Source: Pyronema omphalodes (lineage: Eukaryota > Ascomycota > Pezizomycetes > Pezizales > Pyronemataceae). Taken from it: a DNA stretch of 64,000 nt. Where the stretch lies: contig JAJJXM010000015.1 in the NCBI GenBank assembly GCA_024516155.1, positions 620,001 to 684,000 on the forward strand. Reading direction: 5' to 3'. Both the position numbers and the translations under genes were made by a program. The notes beneath the pieces are model-generated. The model saw only the letters and a program-made list of their open reading frames with translations, ran no database searches and had not been told where the DNA came from. Each line of letters starts with the position of its first letter. Position 1 is the stretch's first letter. Below are positions 46,817 through 57,115 of the stretch, piece by piece.

Positions 46817-47959
46817 GCTCACACGGAGGAACTCTCGGTCAAATCCTGAAGATCGCCGGCGTGAGACCCTGTTTACAGGCACTTAAACGAGAAGGCTATT
46901 CTTTCACAAGCGCCTTCGCGCACGGGACTTCCACTCCAGACATAAGTCACATGACGGCACAGGTGAACCACCAAGGTTGATTCCTGTACCTTTGGGATGA
47001 ACGAGTTCTATTAACAACCTCCAAAATATGTAGCCATTGATGCACACATTAAACCGAGCACTAAGGCAGTAGATAACGACATTTCAATAGATATTTTGAC
47101 ACTCTCATCCACATTTGTTATGTTGTATTTTTATGTTTAAGGACTTCGGCAGCTACGGTCAAAGAATTATGAAGACAACGCATCCCGTCCGCTCTGCACT
47201 ATTTAACGATCATGTCTTCCGGTTAGTACTGTCGTGGGTGACCAGACGGGAATACCGGATACTGTAGTTTTGCATCTCCTTTTGGCAATCAGAATTCCGC
47301 AGTACGCACAATACCATCATGCCAGTGCACATATTCAAGTTTCGGTACCACAGGTTATGTTTTGCCACTGCTGGAAGCAGTGATCGGAAAGCCCGGAGCC
47401 ATGTTTATTCATCACGTCATGAATAGTGCAATGAGAAATAGAACATAGTCGGAGTCAATACCGAGTCCGTCATTTCTGTGAAGGGAAGTGGGCTTTAGTT
47501 ATGACTTCGTCGTTTCCAACGTAAAGACTCAATGCAGTACTGAGCATTCAGATTATATTTCATGAATCACCGCGCTTTTGCTTCGGCCATACCAGACCAA
47601 TTTCTCGTCAAAAATATTTTGCTGTTACGTGAGTAATGTGTGACACAGCAACTGTTTCCTCGAAGAAATGTTCCAATTACAGATGGAAAGCTATCGATGC
47701 TTGAACGCATGAACCCAGCAGATCTTTCAGTTTAGCCGTTCCTTATTCTGTTTCCACTTTTCGACTACATCTTCTCCTGCTCCATCCTGATGTGATACCT
47801 CCACTCGCATAGGTACCTCTATTTCATTCTGCTTGCACTTATCACTGCCATTATCAGTCCACACGTATCAAGGACGAACCAGATTGATTGATACGTCAAC
47901 ATTTCCCCATATTTGTGAAACAAGAAACGCTACTTACGCTGTCGACGACTCTCCGAACA

Positions 47960-48082
47960 ATGACTTCAGGAATGGGAGTGGAGTCAGGCCTCCGTATCTC
48001 TGGGTATAGTTTGACAGAGAACTATGTAAATAATGGAACTGGAAACTATTACTTAGTGCTGCTGGAATATCTCGTTGTATGA
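47960..48082 (+). CDS. Short conserved frame in module A (partner 58288-58410)
   Basis: Encodes about 40 residues, open in both modules over the same span and ending at the same stop (SGYSLTENYVNNGTGNYYL here, SGYILTETYVNNGIGNCYL in B). The frame stays open about 70 bases further upstream in both copies, so it may be the last exon of a longer gene. The opposite strand is also largely open, and splice-like GTAAGT sites on that strand (at about 47935 and 58265) leave the coding strand undecided. Confidence 0.3.
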   Translation: MTSGMGVESGLRISGYSLTENYVNNGTGNYYLVLLEYLVV

Positions 48083-48229
48083 AGCACATCACATCTTGAT
48101 ATCATTGAGTGGAAAAGGTACCTGGATTCATGGAGGTGATGCAGTGAAGAAGCATTGTGGTGCGGCAGTCTTGAGATAGAAGAAGTAGATGCTGATAACG
48201 AGCCTTGACTGCACTTGTGTTCTCACCCA

Positions 48230-48500
48230 CTCACGATCAACCAGCGGCCAATATCTGCCATCGTAGCAGTACATGACATGGATATCACAGCGTGTTTCTA
48301 GGCACATGAACAGTCAAATGGCCTGTTGCCCGTGGATGATGGAGGCAGGCTCAAAATCTGTTAATCCACTCATGTGCCGCATATTTCCAGGTATAACATC
48401 GACCAATTCCGACCCACCGCATTCAATACCGTTTCTCAACCACACCTCCACCCAATCCTCAACCAGTACCGGAACGACCACCTTTTTTGGATCCAAAACC
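48230..48500 (-). other. Minus-strand coding-like block in module A
   Basis: Two segments with conserved minus-strand reading in both modules: one with KKVVVPVLVEDWVEVWLRNG and ELVDVIPG (B about 58820-58690), and one with DIHVMYCYDGRYWPLVDREW (B about 58635-58545). A possible GTACCT donor follows both second segments. In A an in-frame TGA precedes that donor, while B reads through. I do not recognise the protein. The plus strand of the same stretch is also open in A, but a 1-bp length difference between A and B (six versus five T near 48484) breaks that frame. Confidence 0.3.
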
Positions 48501-48519
48501 CAGTCCTTCGTTATCCCTC

Positions 48520-49014
48520 ATGAAAACAAACACGACCAATACCTCTGCTGTTGCACAGTCCCCACCTTCAACACCAGGTTCATCCTCTCTTCCCCCACCG
48601 TCAGTACGAAGCTTGATTGCACGACGCCTTCATCATTTGAAGATCCGCAGTGAACGCCGGAAATTGTCTCGGGCTGAAGACAAAACTCGCAGGCCTGTCA
48701 AGGCCCCTATTTCCAGTGAAGACTCAAAAGATCCCATCTGGAGCCCAGTCCCCCCCGTCGATGAAAACGACACCACACAGATGGAGGTATGTCTCGATCA
48801 AGATCACTGGGACGGCGTTCAGGAATTTTACCCACTAGAAACCGAGGATGAGAGGTCCCTTGAGATATGGCCGAAGTCTATGGAGATCGATAATCAAGAG
48901 GAGGATTACGATTGTGAGAAGATGATCCTTGATGATCACGAAATTGGTATGGAAACGATCACGAACGCTATGGATATCTTGATTTTGATGTTGGAATGTG
49001 GTTACAGAGACTGA
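48520..49014 (+). CDS. Unrecognised acidic protein, module A copy
   Basis: A frame of 164 residues. The N-terminus is Ser/Thr/Pro-rich, residues 30-60 are strongly basic (SLIARRLHHLKIRSERRKLS), followed by a conserved core DPIWSPVPPVDENDT and a long acidic tail ending in METITNAMDILILMLECGYR. The copy in module B (58847-59338, 163 residues) keeps the ATG, the core and the stop. All length differences between them are multiples of three, although many residues differ. That is the pattern of a protein-coding gene changing fast. A basic segment plus acidic tail would suit a nucleic-acid or chromatin-associated factor, but this is a guess. Family unknown. Confidence 0.55.
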   Translation: MKTNTTNTSAVAQSPPSTPGSSSLPPPSVRSLIARRLHHLKIRSERRKLSRAEDKTRRPVKAPISSEDSKDPIWSPVPPVDENDTTQMEVCLDQDHWDGVQEFYPLETEDERSLEIWPKSMEIDNQEEDYDCEKMILDDHEIGMETITNAMDILILMLECGYRD

Positions 49015-49305
49015 CGTTGTTACAGATGAGAGACCAGTCGACGGAACCAGCCACAAGGGGGTCCAACCCCTCGGCACACCGTGGAGACGGTTGCCGTGAT
49101 ATAGAGCAATACAATCAAAGCGTATACTGTGATGAAGTAGTTTTGTATAAAGAGGATAGTGTCAATACATGTTTGTGGTCTTGTAGAGTATTTTCTATTG
49201 TTGATTGATAGCAGGATAATTCTGAGGTTAAATTACATTGAGAATAGAGGAATTATTGTTAACCATTTATTACGTTCAGTATACCGCAATGGTTCGAATA
49301 TTGCC

Positions 49306-49632
49306 CTATACTACGCAACCTTCCTCCACGCTGTCCTGAAGTATTGGACCCTTTTGTGACGGTCCATCACTTTGGGACCCATCACTGATAACTTCGTCCT
49401 CTCCAACAACTGTCCCGTCCGGTTTCTGTTGTTTGGGAATATCGATTGTCATCGAAACGGCGACATCTCGTGCCACACCTCTCTTCGGTATTCCGGCTCG
49501 AAAAATCCGGCTTGTAACTCTTGCTGAAAGAATAACAACGTATGAAATTCTGTTCTTCTTGAACAGGACAACGCAATCCCTGTTAGGTGAAGTATAGCCG
49601 CTTATTTGACAAAGAGGAGCCACAGGTAACAT
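49306..49632 (-). CDS. Unrecognised protein, module A copy (intact frame)
   Basis: From an ATG at 49632 the frame encodes 108 residues including RISYVVILSARVTSRIFRAG, then an Asp/Ser-rich end. The same frame is open a further 140 bp upstream (to about 49775, containing ERNTHSWRHRHFSC) and is similar in module B, so the true start or an earlier exon may lie there. The B copy (about 60090-59630) has at least three in-frame stops. No family is recognised. Confidence 0.4.
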   Translation of the reverse strand: MLPVAPLCQISGYTSPNRDCVVLFKKNRISYVVILSARVTSRIFRAGIPKRGVARDVAVSMTIDIPKQQKPDGTVVGEDEVISDGSQSDGPSQKGPILQDSVEEGCVV

Positions 49633-49879
49633 TTGACAGCTAAAATGCCGATGTCTCCAGGAATGTGTATTTCTTTCTGCACAGTGATAGTTGTCTGGCG
49701 GACGACTGAGACTTAATCCAATGTTGGCATCATTCAGTAATTCGAAAGATACCGCTATTACACTCAGTCTCTTGCTATTCTCAGTGAGTTATGCCGTGGA
49801 CTCTTCACTGTCGAACGGCGTTTAGCTAATATCATAGCAGCCCGTTCATGGAAGCACCAATCTCAAACAAAAACCGAAA

Positions 49880-50190
49880 AAGTAGGCAGAGGGGAACAAA
49901 AAGGAAAAGAAACGAGGAGAAAGCGAAAAAGGCGGGCAGGGGGGGAAGGGCAAAGAAATAGGGAGAAAAACAAGGGAAAAACTCGGAACATAGGAAAAAA
50001 CAGCCGGAAGAAGGAAACATGGAAAAAACGGGAAGAGGGAAAAAAGGGAAGAAGGAATAAAGGGAAGAAGGAAAAGAAGAAAAAGGGAATAAAGGGAAGA
50101 AGGAAAAAGGAGAAAAAGGGGAAGAAGGGAAGAAGGAAAAAGGAGAAAAAGGGAAACAAGGGAAGAAGGGAAAAAAGAGAAGCATCCTTA
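49880..50190 (+). repeat. Polypurine tract, module A
   Basis: About 300 bases almost purely A and G on the plus strand, built from imperfect GGGAAGAAGGA-type units. It is present at the same place in module B (about 60225-60490) with a different unit arrangement. The long pyrimidine-strand frames across it are artefacts. Mirror-repeat purine tracts can form triplex DNA. Confidence 0.85.
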
Positions 50191-50698
50191 ACTCAATCAA
50201 GATGTTGGAAAGCTGAAGTCCTCGCCCAAAGACCAAAAAAAAACACAACCAAAAACAAGATCAATCATAAACCTCCTCCACTCACCCGCGCGTCCGATCC
50301 GGTACGTTAGTCCAGTATCACGAATTTTTGGATACCTTCAATGCCATTTATTATGCCATTATCCTGAATATGGGCATATGATGTTATGGAAATACCGCCC
50401 CTTTTGCAATCTCAAAACTGATGTTTATGGAAATAGCTTCGCGGTAGATGGTAGATGGAATTACTCTCCGATGCCAGAATGATGTGGAATGGAAATGCAT
50501 GTCCGCGACAGTCAGGTGTCATACGGCCCAGGAGGTGGAACAGGTTGACTCTGTGATGGCTGCAATTGGCAGAGTGGGGTAAAAATATTGTGTACACGGA
50601 TTCCTTGGATGCTGCAGTTTTGTCAGTAAAAAACGAAACGGGATTGGAGGCATTGGAGAAGATTGAATTCCAATGCTGTTCGTGTCCAGAGAAGAATC

Positions 50699-50905
50699 GT
50701 GGGTCTCCGTTCAATAGCCTTCAAACAACTGTCAGCTGCTCGTTCAGTCACCGTGGTCAGACGCATTGGTGAGGATGATTTCTGAAATGAGTGCTTGCTG
50801 TGCAAAAGTGACGAGGGGTTTGCGAATGTGTTTGGGGGTTCTCTATCAGGTCCTCCGACATTTTTTCCATGTCAAGGCATTATTGGTCAAGAACATTTAT
50901 GATCT
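50699..50905 (+). pseudogene. Broken copy of a short cysteine-containing frame, module A
   Basis: Aligns with the open frame at 61014-61241 in module B. Where B has Leu-Trp-Asn-Glu-Cys, this copy has a TGA in place of the Trp codon; after that stop the similarity continues (GSLSGPPTFFPCQ). Confidence 0.5.
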
Positions 50906-51028
50906 ATGACCCGTTACAAGCCCTGAAATTGAGTATATCCTTGAAATAAACGTCGCGTAATTTCTAAATGTTGATAGTATCTTGACTGTCATCGCATTCT
51001 ACAACGATTTCTCCCTCCGGACCGTAGT

Positions 51029-51691
51029 ATGCATAGCGACGTCAGATTTCAAGCAGCATTAGTTAATGCATACATGCCAAATCGTGACAACTTCTGCAAG
51101 GGATATCCGCGCGTATATTTTGATGACGGGTTCGTACAAGAATCTATGGAAAGCCTAGGTGTGTGACATTACAATTCTTGGCTTAGCGCTCGTTTTCCGC
51201 GCCGGAAGCATGTTGAAAGATATTTGAGCATTTTGTAATACGTTATGATCTTGTATAACATGTAGTGGAGATATGATCAAGAATTACATTTGATGAAAAA
51301 TTTCTAAATAAGGACTAGCCACGCCATATTCGCGCCACACGTGATTCACTTGAGAGGCCCCTGGCCACCTCGATCACTCCAATTCACGTAATTACCTTTT
51401 TTATCAGCCCCAGGATTCTTCATAGAAAGCGACGTGATCAGCCAAATTATTGATATGAAGAGGTATATCCATACCATTGAGATAAGCACACCCCTCCTCA
51501 ATCGGCCCTCCCTGTACCTCCACTTTCACAGCCAGTCATACGTTACATACATTGGTTTCCGACTGCTACACAAACAGCGGGCTTTTCACTTTGATACCTA
51601 TTGCCTCGTCATCGATGCGGATAACTATGAGGTCAAGGAGTGGCAGATCATACCGACAGTGTATACTGGTAGGGTTATTAACGACCGATGA
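51029..51691 (+). CDS. Possible two-exon gene at the right end of module A
   Basis: The first segment (ATG at 51029, SDVRFQAALVNAYMPNRDNF, KGYPRVYFDDGFVQESMESL) can be spliced at a GTGTGT donor (51159) to a segment after a CATAG acceptor (about 51425). The latter leads in frame to LLNRPSLYLHFHSQSYVTYI and ends EWQIIPTVYTGRVINDR. Alternatively these are two separate small genes, the second starting at ATG 51455 (78 codons). The first segment is almost base-identical in module B, but the second has an in-frame TAA there. The family is unknown and the intron (about 270 nt) is inferred. Confidence 0.3.
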
Positions 51692-51830
51692 ACGATATAT
51701 GGTAAAGTTTGATATATATCTAACATTTCTTGATGTCTCCGGGGGATTGTTATTTACTGGAGGACTGTTGGTAGTTACAGCACCAGCAGGAACAAACTGT
51801 CATCACATCAACTCATGAGTCTTGAATAGA

Positions 51831-53840
51831 AGAGAACAAACAGATGACGAACATTCCTTAAGATGCCGACCTAATTTCACTGGTACTGAAGGCATTATCC
51901 GTAAGATTTATTTTTACCCTTATCCTTGACAATGGAGATGGTGTCGTGAAAAACGAGACGCTTCATTGGCGGACATTTGGCGGATCAAATTCGTTTTTTT
52001 GACCGCTATTTTCTCATCAGAGACACCAAAGATTCATTGATGCGTTTTCTAGCGGTTAAAGACAGTTTCGGGACTATGTACGGGACTCAGTTCAAAAATG
52101 CAGTAAGTGCAGAGAGTGCTGAAGACCACAGATACATCACAAGATGAAACGGTGTTTTCGAAAATTCATAGTGGTTGAATGCTGCAGTATGCTTTCGGAG
52201 TTGAAAGTATTTGTACCAAAACACCGCTTTTGTTATCAACAACTTGCAGCGTGATAACCGTTTGACATATGGCGCTAAAAATGATTGTCATTTGGAAAAA
52301 CATTTTCAACCCCCCCTTGACTTTTACAAGGGTCGAACACGCTAAGATCAAATAACGCGGGTATAGTCACGCACACACGCGCCCCATCATCCCTGCTCCC
52401 CTGCCTGCGCGGGGATACAGAGCGGCTATATGCGCTGTAAACGCTCCGCGACTTCACCAGTTTATGGTTTAGATTCGTGGCGGGAATTATCGGATTGAAT
52501 TTACGGCTTTGGGGTTCAACGTCCTAGGATCCTCGGAATCTGTGACGCATTGAGAGTCAGAAAATATTGTCGAGGACAGTGAACGGGCGATATGGTGATA
52601 CGGTTATGGGATTTCGGCGTGCAGCCTCAAGGAATGGTGGGGCGGGATGTAATACTACAAGTGAGGGCCAGTTGGTTATTTCATTATCGTATGATGCAAT
52701 TTTTCCAATATTTTTGATTTTGGTTCTATCCTGAGTGGTGCTTATTTTCCCTGCCTCGTTTAAATGGTTTTTTTTTGTATCTTTGCCTCAAAAACACACC
52801 ATTTACTACTATATATCCAGTAAGCCTTATTGGATTCTCTTTTCTTTTTCTCAATTCATTTGCATACTTTGATTTATTTTTACACCAAGAACACCTCATT
52901 TACCATCATGTGTCCAGTAAGCCTTCATAACAACCCTGTCTGCGAATCCGTCTCTTATCGTCATGCTTATTCTTTTTACTCCAGCCTGCCAATAAAGTTT
53001 CGGATTCCGTTTCTATACATGATGTGATAGTTCCCTGCATTCCGTGAAACTGGTGCCTGTCGACAGTGGACTGGCCACCGATCAAAGTTTTGGTTCAAAA
53101 CTAGGTAGAAAGGTCTTGGTTGTAGCTTGTGGGTAGCAGCGTGGAACGACAGGGCGAGATGTGGCGTGGGGAAAATTGGTGGCGGCCGAAAGTAAGATAG
53201 CGTTCTAACAACAACTCCAGAACTGGATTGACTACGTGGAGCTGACGACTTATTCCGGCAAAGAGGGCATGGGCGGAGAAAGCGTCGCAGTGGTAGAAAC
53301 CCATGATATTTTGAATGAATGAACATCTGCCTTTGCATGTGACGGATAAAAAGAGCCCTTGTTATATTTGATATTCCAAAACGAAAAAAAATAAAAAAAA
53401 ATAAAACAAATAAAAAACCAGAAAGTAGCTTGAGGAGGTTGAGCCGGAGATCGATTCGGGGACTGAGGGGACAGCCATGACGTTCTAGTGGTAGAAGCTC
53501 AAGTTTAGGTGATGAACTATGATTCTCTCTTTGCATCTGAGGAATACAAAGAACCATTGGTTTCAGAGTCCAGAAGGTGGAAATCAATCGGACGTTCGCT
53601 TCCGGAAGTGAGTGAGCGAGTACTCTGAGCTTTTTCACTGTACTGCTTTTGCTGGTGAAGTCTGCAACTCTGGGGTAGGAACAGCGAGATATCGAAACTT
53701 TTTTGTTTTTCAATTTTTTCAATTTTTTGGTGTGTCCTGCGAACATCTGTACAATACTCGTTAGGTCTGAGATATTTAATCAATGGCGAGACCGGCCTCA
53801 CCTGCCGCTCTATTCCCTTAATGTTCCTGGCTGTGAGGCC
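51831..53840. other. Spacer between modules, left part
   Basis: Mostly unique AT-rich sequence. About 53260-53340 and 53460-53540 look like an old tandem duplication of roughly 200 bp. A 256-codon minus frame (53746-52976) crosses this duplication and an A/T run; it has no family motif and is not called. Confidence 0.4.
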
Positions 53841-54191
53841 TCAGAGGCGGGAGTCGAGCTCCAATGATCTTTCTTGGATGAGGCGTAATTCCATACGCCT
53901 ATCCTCCACGTTCCGCTCGAACACCGGCAGCTCGTGAAATCGCTGCAGAGATGTTCGTGTGCGGAGTGTCTCCCGTTCAAGTGTTTGCTGAGCTTCCGCT
54001 AGCCGCATAGCAGCAGCGGCTTCAGCAAGACATGATTTTTCGAGTTTCCGTTGGATCTGTTTTGCACGCTGTTCGGCGGGTGAAATTGATGTGGTGCTCG
54101 TCATCTTTTTTATATGTGCTGAGGATTGGAGTGCTGTTGTTTCTTGTGACGGTGATTTGTAGATATATGGGTTGGTAATCCTACGGAGCAT
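53841..54191 (-). CDS. Small coiled-coil protein, unrecognised
   Basis: A frame of 116 residues from ATG 54191 (a second ATG lies at 54104). From residue 35 onward it is a continuous amphipathic helix (PAEQRAKQIQRKLEKSCLAE, then AAAAMRLAEAQQTLERETL) rich in Arg, Glu, Leu and Ala, as in small scaffold or complex subunits. The upstream part (MLRRITNPYIYKS) is basic and could be a targeting peptide. The start is uncertain and no family is recognised. Confidence 0.45.
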   Translation of the reverse strand: MLRRITNPYIYKSPSQETTALQSSAHIKKMTSTTSISPAEQRAKQIQRKLEKSCLAEAAAAMRLAEAQQTLERETLRTRTSLQRFHELPVFERNVEDRRMELRLIQERSLELDSRL

Positions 54192-55049
54192 ATCGGGTCC
54201 ACCGGGTCCTCGACGCGGTGTCGCGTACGGATACCGGTGTTGTTTCTGCTCGGTGGCCGCGGGTGCACATTTCAATCCCCCGCAATTCAGGTTGTCCGGG
54301 GAGTCTTAAGCCTGCCGCGGTTATTCGCTCGGCCAGTCACTTCTCTTCCACTTCACGTGTGGAGCGCCTTGAAGCTTACGAAGTGGAGGATCATTCAACC
54401 AGGAGAGGATGATCACCATCCCATTTGCTGCTTAGAATTGCGCTGACTGATATTTCCACAGATAATGTACTCGGATGAAAGGATATAATTGAATAACTGG
54501 CGAGCTACAGACATCTAGGACCCTTCAACTTGACTTTTGGCGAAGGAATCCGGAACTTTTCCACTTGCAAGAGCTCTTCACATGGTAACAATACTTGTCG
54601 GTTCCCTTGGATATCCATTAAATTCGAGTCACGCAGAACATGAAGGTATCACGTATTTATCTACTTCAGTGCTGTGGTATCCGAGTCAAGAAATATTATG
54701 GTAGTTGGCCTTCAGTGTCGATAGTTACACACATCATCATCGCGGCTTACTTGTTCAGCCATACTCGAATTCTGCACGCGGTGGACGGCAAGCTACAAAA
54801 TCCGAAACAACCGTCGGCCATAATCACGTACGCATTACGACACTGCAGGACGTCTGAAACATCCGAAAAATGTACTAGATGAACGTCAAAATCAATTCAA
54901 CTTGTAATGTTTTGGCTATATATTCACCAGCGGAACTCCCGAAATATTATTTCCTCATGCTCTACACAGACAATCACGCAAAGCCTTCGCCATCAGACTA
55001 CAGAAAGAATATTTTCACTCAGACAAACAGTAAAACTGAAAAAAAAAAA

Positions 55050-56085
55050 ATGGATACTACAAACTCCGAACCGAAGGAACCTATCAAGGCAATTGAGCCA
55101 CCAAAGGAATACCATGAGAAATCTCCGGTTCATACAACGGTTAATGTTTTCTCCAGATGCTCATTCTGGGACTTGCTGATTACACCTACAATAAGCGGGA
55201 TCAAGTGCAACCGCTTTATTCAGAGGCTTTACAAGTTCTGCGTGCAGGTTGTGAACCAACTCTACGTGCACCCTGCAGGACTCTGGATAATACTGTCCAG
55301 CCGTATGTACCCCCCAAGAACCCCTATAATGATTTTCCCCATTTCCTCCCCTTTCCACTCCCCTTCTCCCGGTATATTCCATTAACTCGGTCCCTGTTTC
55401 TAGTTTTTGCAATCTTCATTGGCGTTCCACTTCTCCACAAGTAAGTGCTTGCCTTTTTCCACGACGTATCTTCCTCGCCGATAGAAAGCTATATCCACTA
55501 ACCATTCACTACAGGATGGCAACGTGGATCCTTGACCTGTCTATGTCAATTCTGCTGCTTATCAGCGGCGCCGTTTTGGCATTTGGTTGCTATGTTGTCT
55601 GGAAAGGCATGATGAATCATGAGACATGTCAATCTGAATCTGACAATACAGGTGGGGAGGAAAAGGAAGAAAAGGGCGGGATGGAAGACATACATGTGCT
55701 GGCGGAGGCTCTCGTGGGGGAGAAGGATCACAAAGCATCCGAGTTAGGGAAAGCGGCGTGTACTTGTGATGGGGCGAAAGTGGCCAAGAACATAGGTCAG
55801 GGTAATACGGACATCAAGGACGCCGGGGTAGGAAAAGTGGAGAACAAGAAACATGTTAGAGTGTTGGCTGAGGCTACTGCAGGGAATGTTGTAGAGGCCA
55901 CCGGCACGGGAAAAGTGGAGGATAAGAAAGATACGAAAGTGGTGTCCGAGGCGCCTGGGGGGAATGGTGTTCAAGAATCGGTATTAGTAAAGGTGGCAGA
56001 AGAGGACAATGGTAAAGGGGCGAAGGAGGTAGCTGCCAGGAGACATGATCCTAAGAAATCATGGTTAGGCAAACGTGCTGTTTAG
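55050..56085 (+). CDS. Two-membrane-segment protein with repetitive acidic tail, unrecognised
   Basis: Three exons (55050-55247, 55301-55440, 55515-56085) with introns of 53 and 74 nt join in frame to 302 residues. The N-terminal 45 residues are Glu/Pro/Lys-rich. Two hydrophobic segments follow: SLFLVFAIFIGVPLL and, right after the second junction, LDLSMSILLLISGAVLAFGC. The C-terminal 150 residues contain imperfect repeats of about 25 residues built around G-K-V-E-(N/D)-K-K and (L/S)AEA or SEA, ending in a basic WLGKRAV. The gene lies between the two modules and is not part of either. The exon structure is well supported because both junctions restore frame with good splice sites. Confidence 0.6.
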
Positions 56086-56319
56086 TAGTGGTAGGATCAT
56101 AAGGCTTTATTACGTTAGGGCTGGTTTTTGTTCTTCAGTTCTTCCTTTGTTATTGAATACATTATTTTGGTGTTTGTAGACAACCCGTCGTGAAACGGCT
56201 GTCATAGATCTGGAATATAAAATCTGGGGAATGTTTAGATAGAATTGCATTGATTAATCGTTACAAAATTTGGTACAATTTCTGAACACCCCCCCACCCC
56301 CCCTCCCTTTTCCTCCTAA

Positions 56320-56580
56320 ACCCAGAAATCATGCAGCGGACCCTCTCCGCCAGAAAGATTATTGCTCATCCTCTTACAACGTAAAACTTGTCACTTCCTC
56401 TAGTCTGTGTGGAAAGAGCAGTGAGTGCAGTAACAAAGCCTTCGTTTTGCAGTCGGTATTGCTCCCCGTCGGCATGTTTCGACCTCCCCGTGACACCTGG
56501 TTTTGAATGTGCACGGCATGGCATATCCCTTGAAGATCCGCAGACTCCCCAACCGTATAGCCAGTTTACCGGGTAAAATC
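56320..56580 (-). pseudogene. Relic of a DUF2235 hydrolase gene 3' end
   Basis: On the minus strand the sequence matches the last 55 or so codons of the DUF2235 gene at 29.6-31.3 kb (SSRDMP, HADGEQYRLQNEGFVTALTA, TRGS), and about 50 bp of 3' flank including GGGTCCGCTGCA. The start, catalytic residues and upstream exons are missing, and frame shifts occur. It is in the opposite orientation to the intact gene. Confidence 0.8.
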
Positions 56581-56609
56581 GTAAACCAGGTAAACTGAAC
56601 TGACAATTC

Positions 56610-57115
56610 ACAGTTAGTTGGTGCAGTTTTGGTGTCCCGGATACACCGTTGGTTCAGTTTTGGGGGGTTCATAGAACCAGGTAACTGCAGTGCACTGATT
56701 GAACGGAATCGGTAAATACAAACCGGTTTAACCGCATTGGGAGCCAGTGCATCCAGGGATAAATGATGTATTCAACCTCGTTTGAACCCATCGGTGGCCA
56801 AGCTTGCCAGTATCTCAACCCTCCTTGATCCACCAGTTTCGGGAGACCCAACCAGTATAGAATTTCGCTATGTATGTACTGAGTAATATTTATTGCCCCT
56901 TTATAAACCAGTTCCTGTAGACAAACCAGTCTTCGCAGTTTTAAACAGTTCACCTGGTTTGCCAAGCCTTGCATTCAGTTAGCTGGTTTTCGCAGTTGAA
57001 CCAGTTTATACTACTGACAGTAAACTGAACTGGGTCACTGTACAGTTCCCATATTCCAACAGTCCCTACAGTCCGTGTTGGCCGTCATTTTAAACTGGTT
57101 TGTACGACTGGGAGG
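56610..57115 (+). repeat. Dispersed repeat, compact copy (partner about 39650-40690)
   Basis: Collinear with the expanded copy but without its minisatellites. Rich in AACCAGTT/AAACTG-type motifs. No coding capacity. Confidence 0.75.

Larger units (their letters stand above)
46909..51830 (+). repeat. Duplicated module, copy A (about 4.9 kb)
   Basis: Collinear with 57261-62133 over its whole length, in the same orientation. Shared landmarks in order: CACTCCAGACATAAGTCA near the left end; the ACGCATCCCGTCCGCTCTG block; a short plus-strand frame (47960-48082); a block open on the minus strand (about 48470-48230); a plus-strand gene (48520-49014); a minus-strand frame (49632-49306); a purine-rich tract (49880-50190); a plus-strand frame (about 50699-50905); a nearly identical block (about 50950-51200); and a plus-strand frame (51455-51691). 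The right end is sharp, after GAGTCTTGAATAG. No terminal inverted repeats, transposase or reverse transcriptase were recognised. Confidence 0.9.

Noticed and set aside
52976..53746. 256-codon minus frame
   Set aside because: It crosses an A-run that gives a Phe-rich stretch and an old tandem duplication; there are no motifs, splice sites or second copy.
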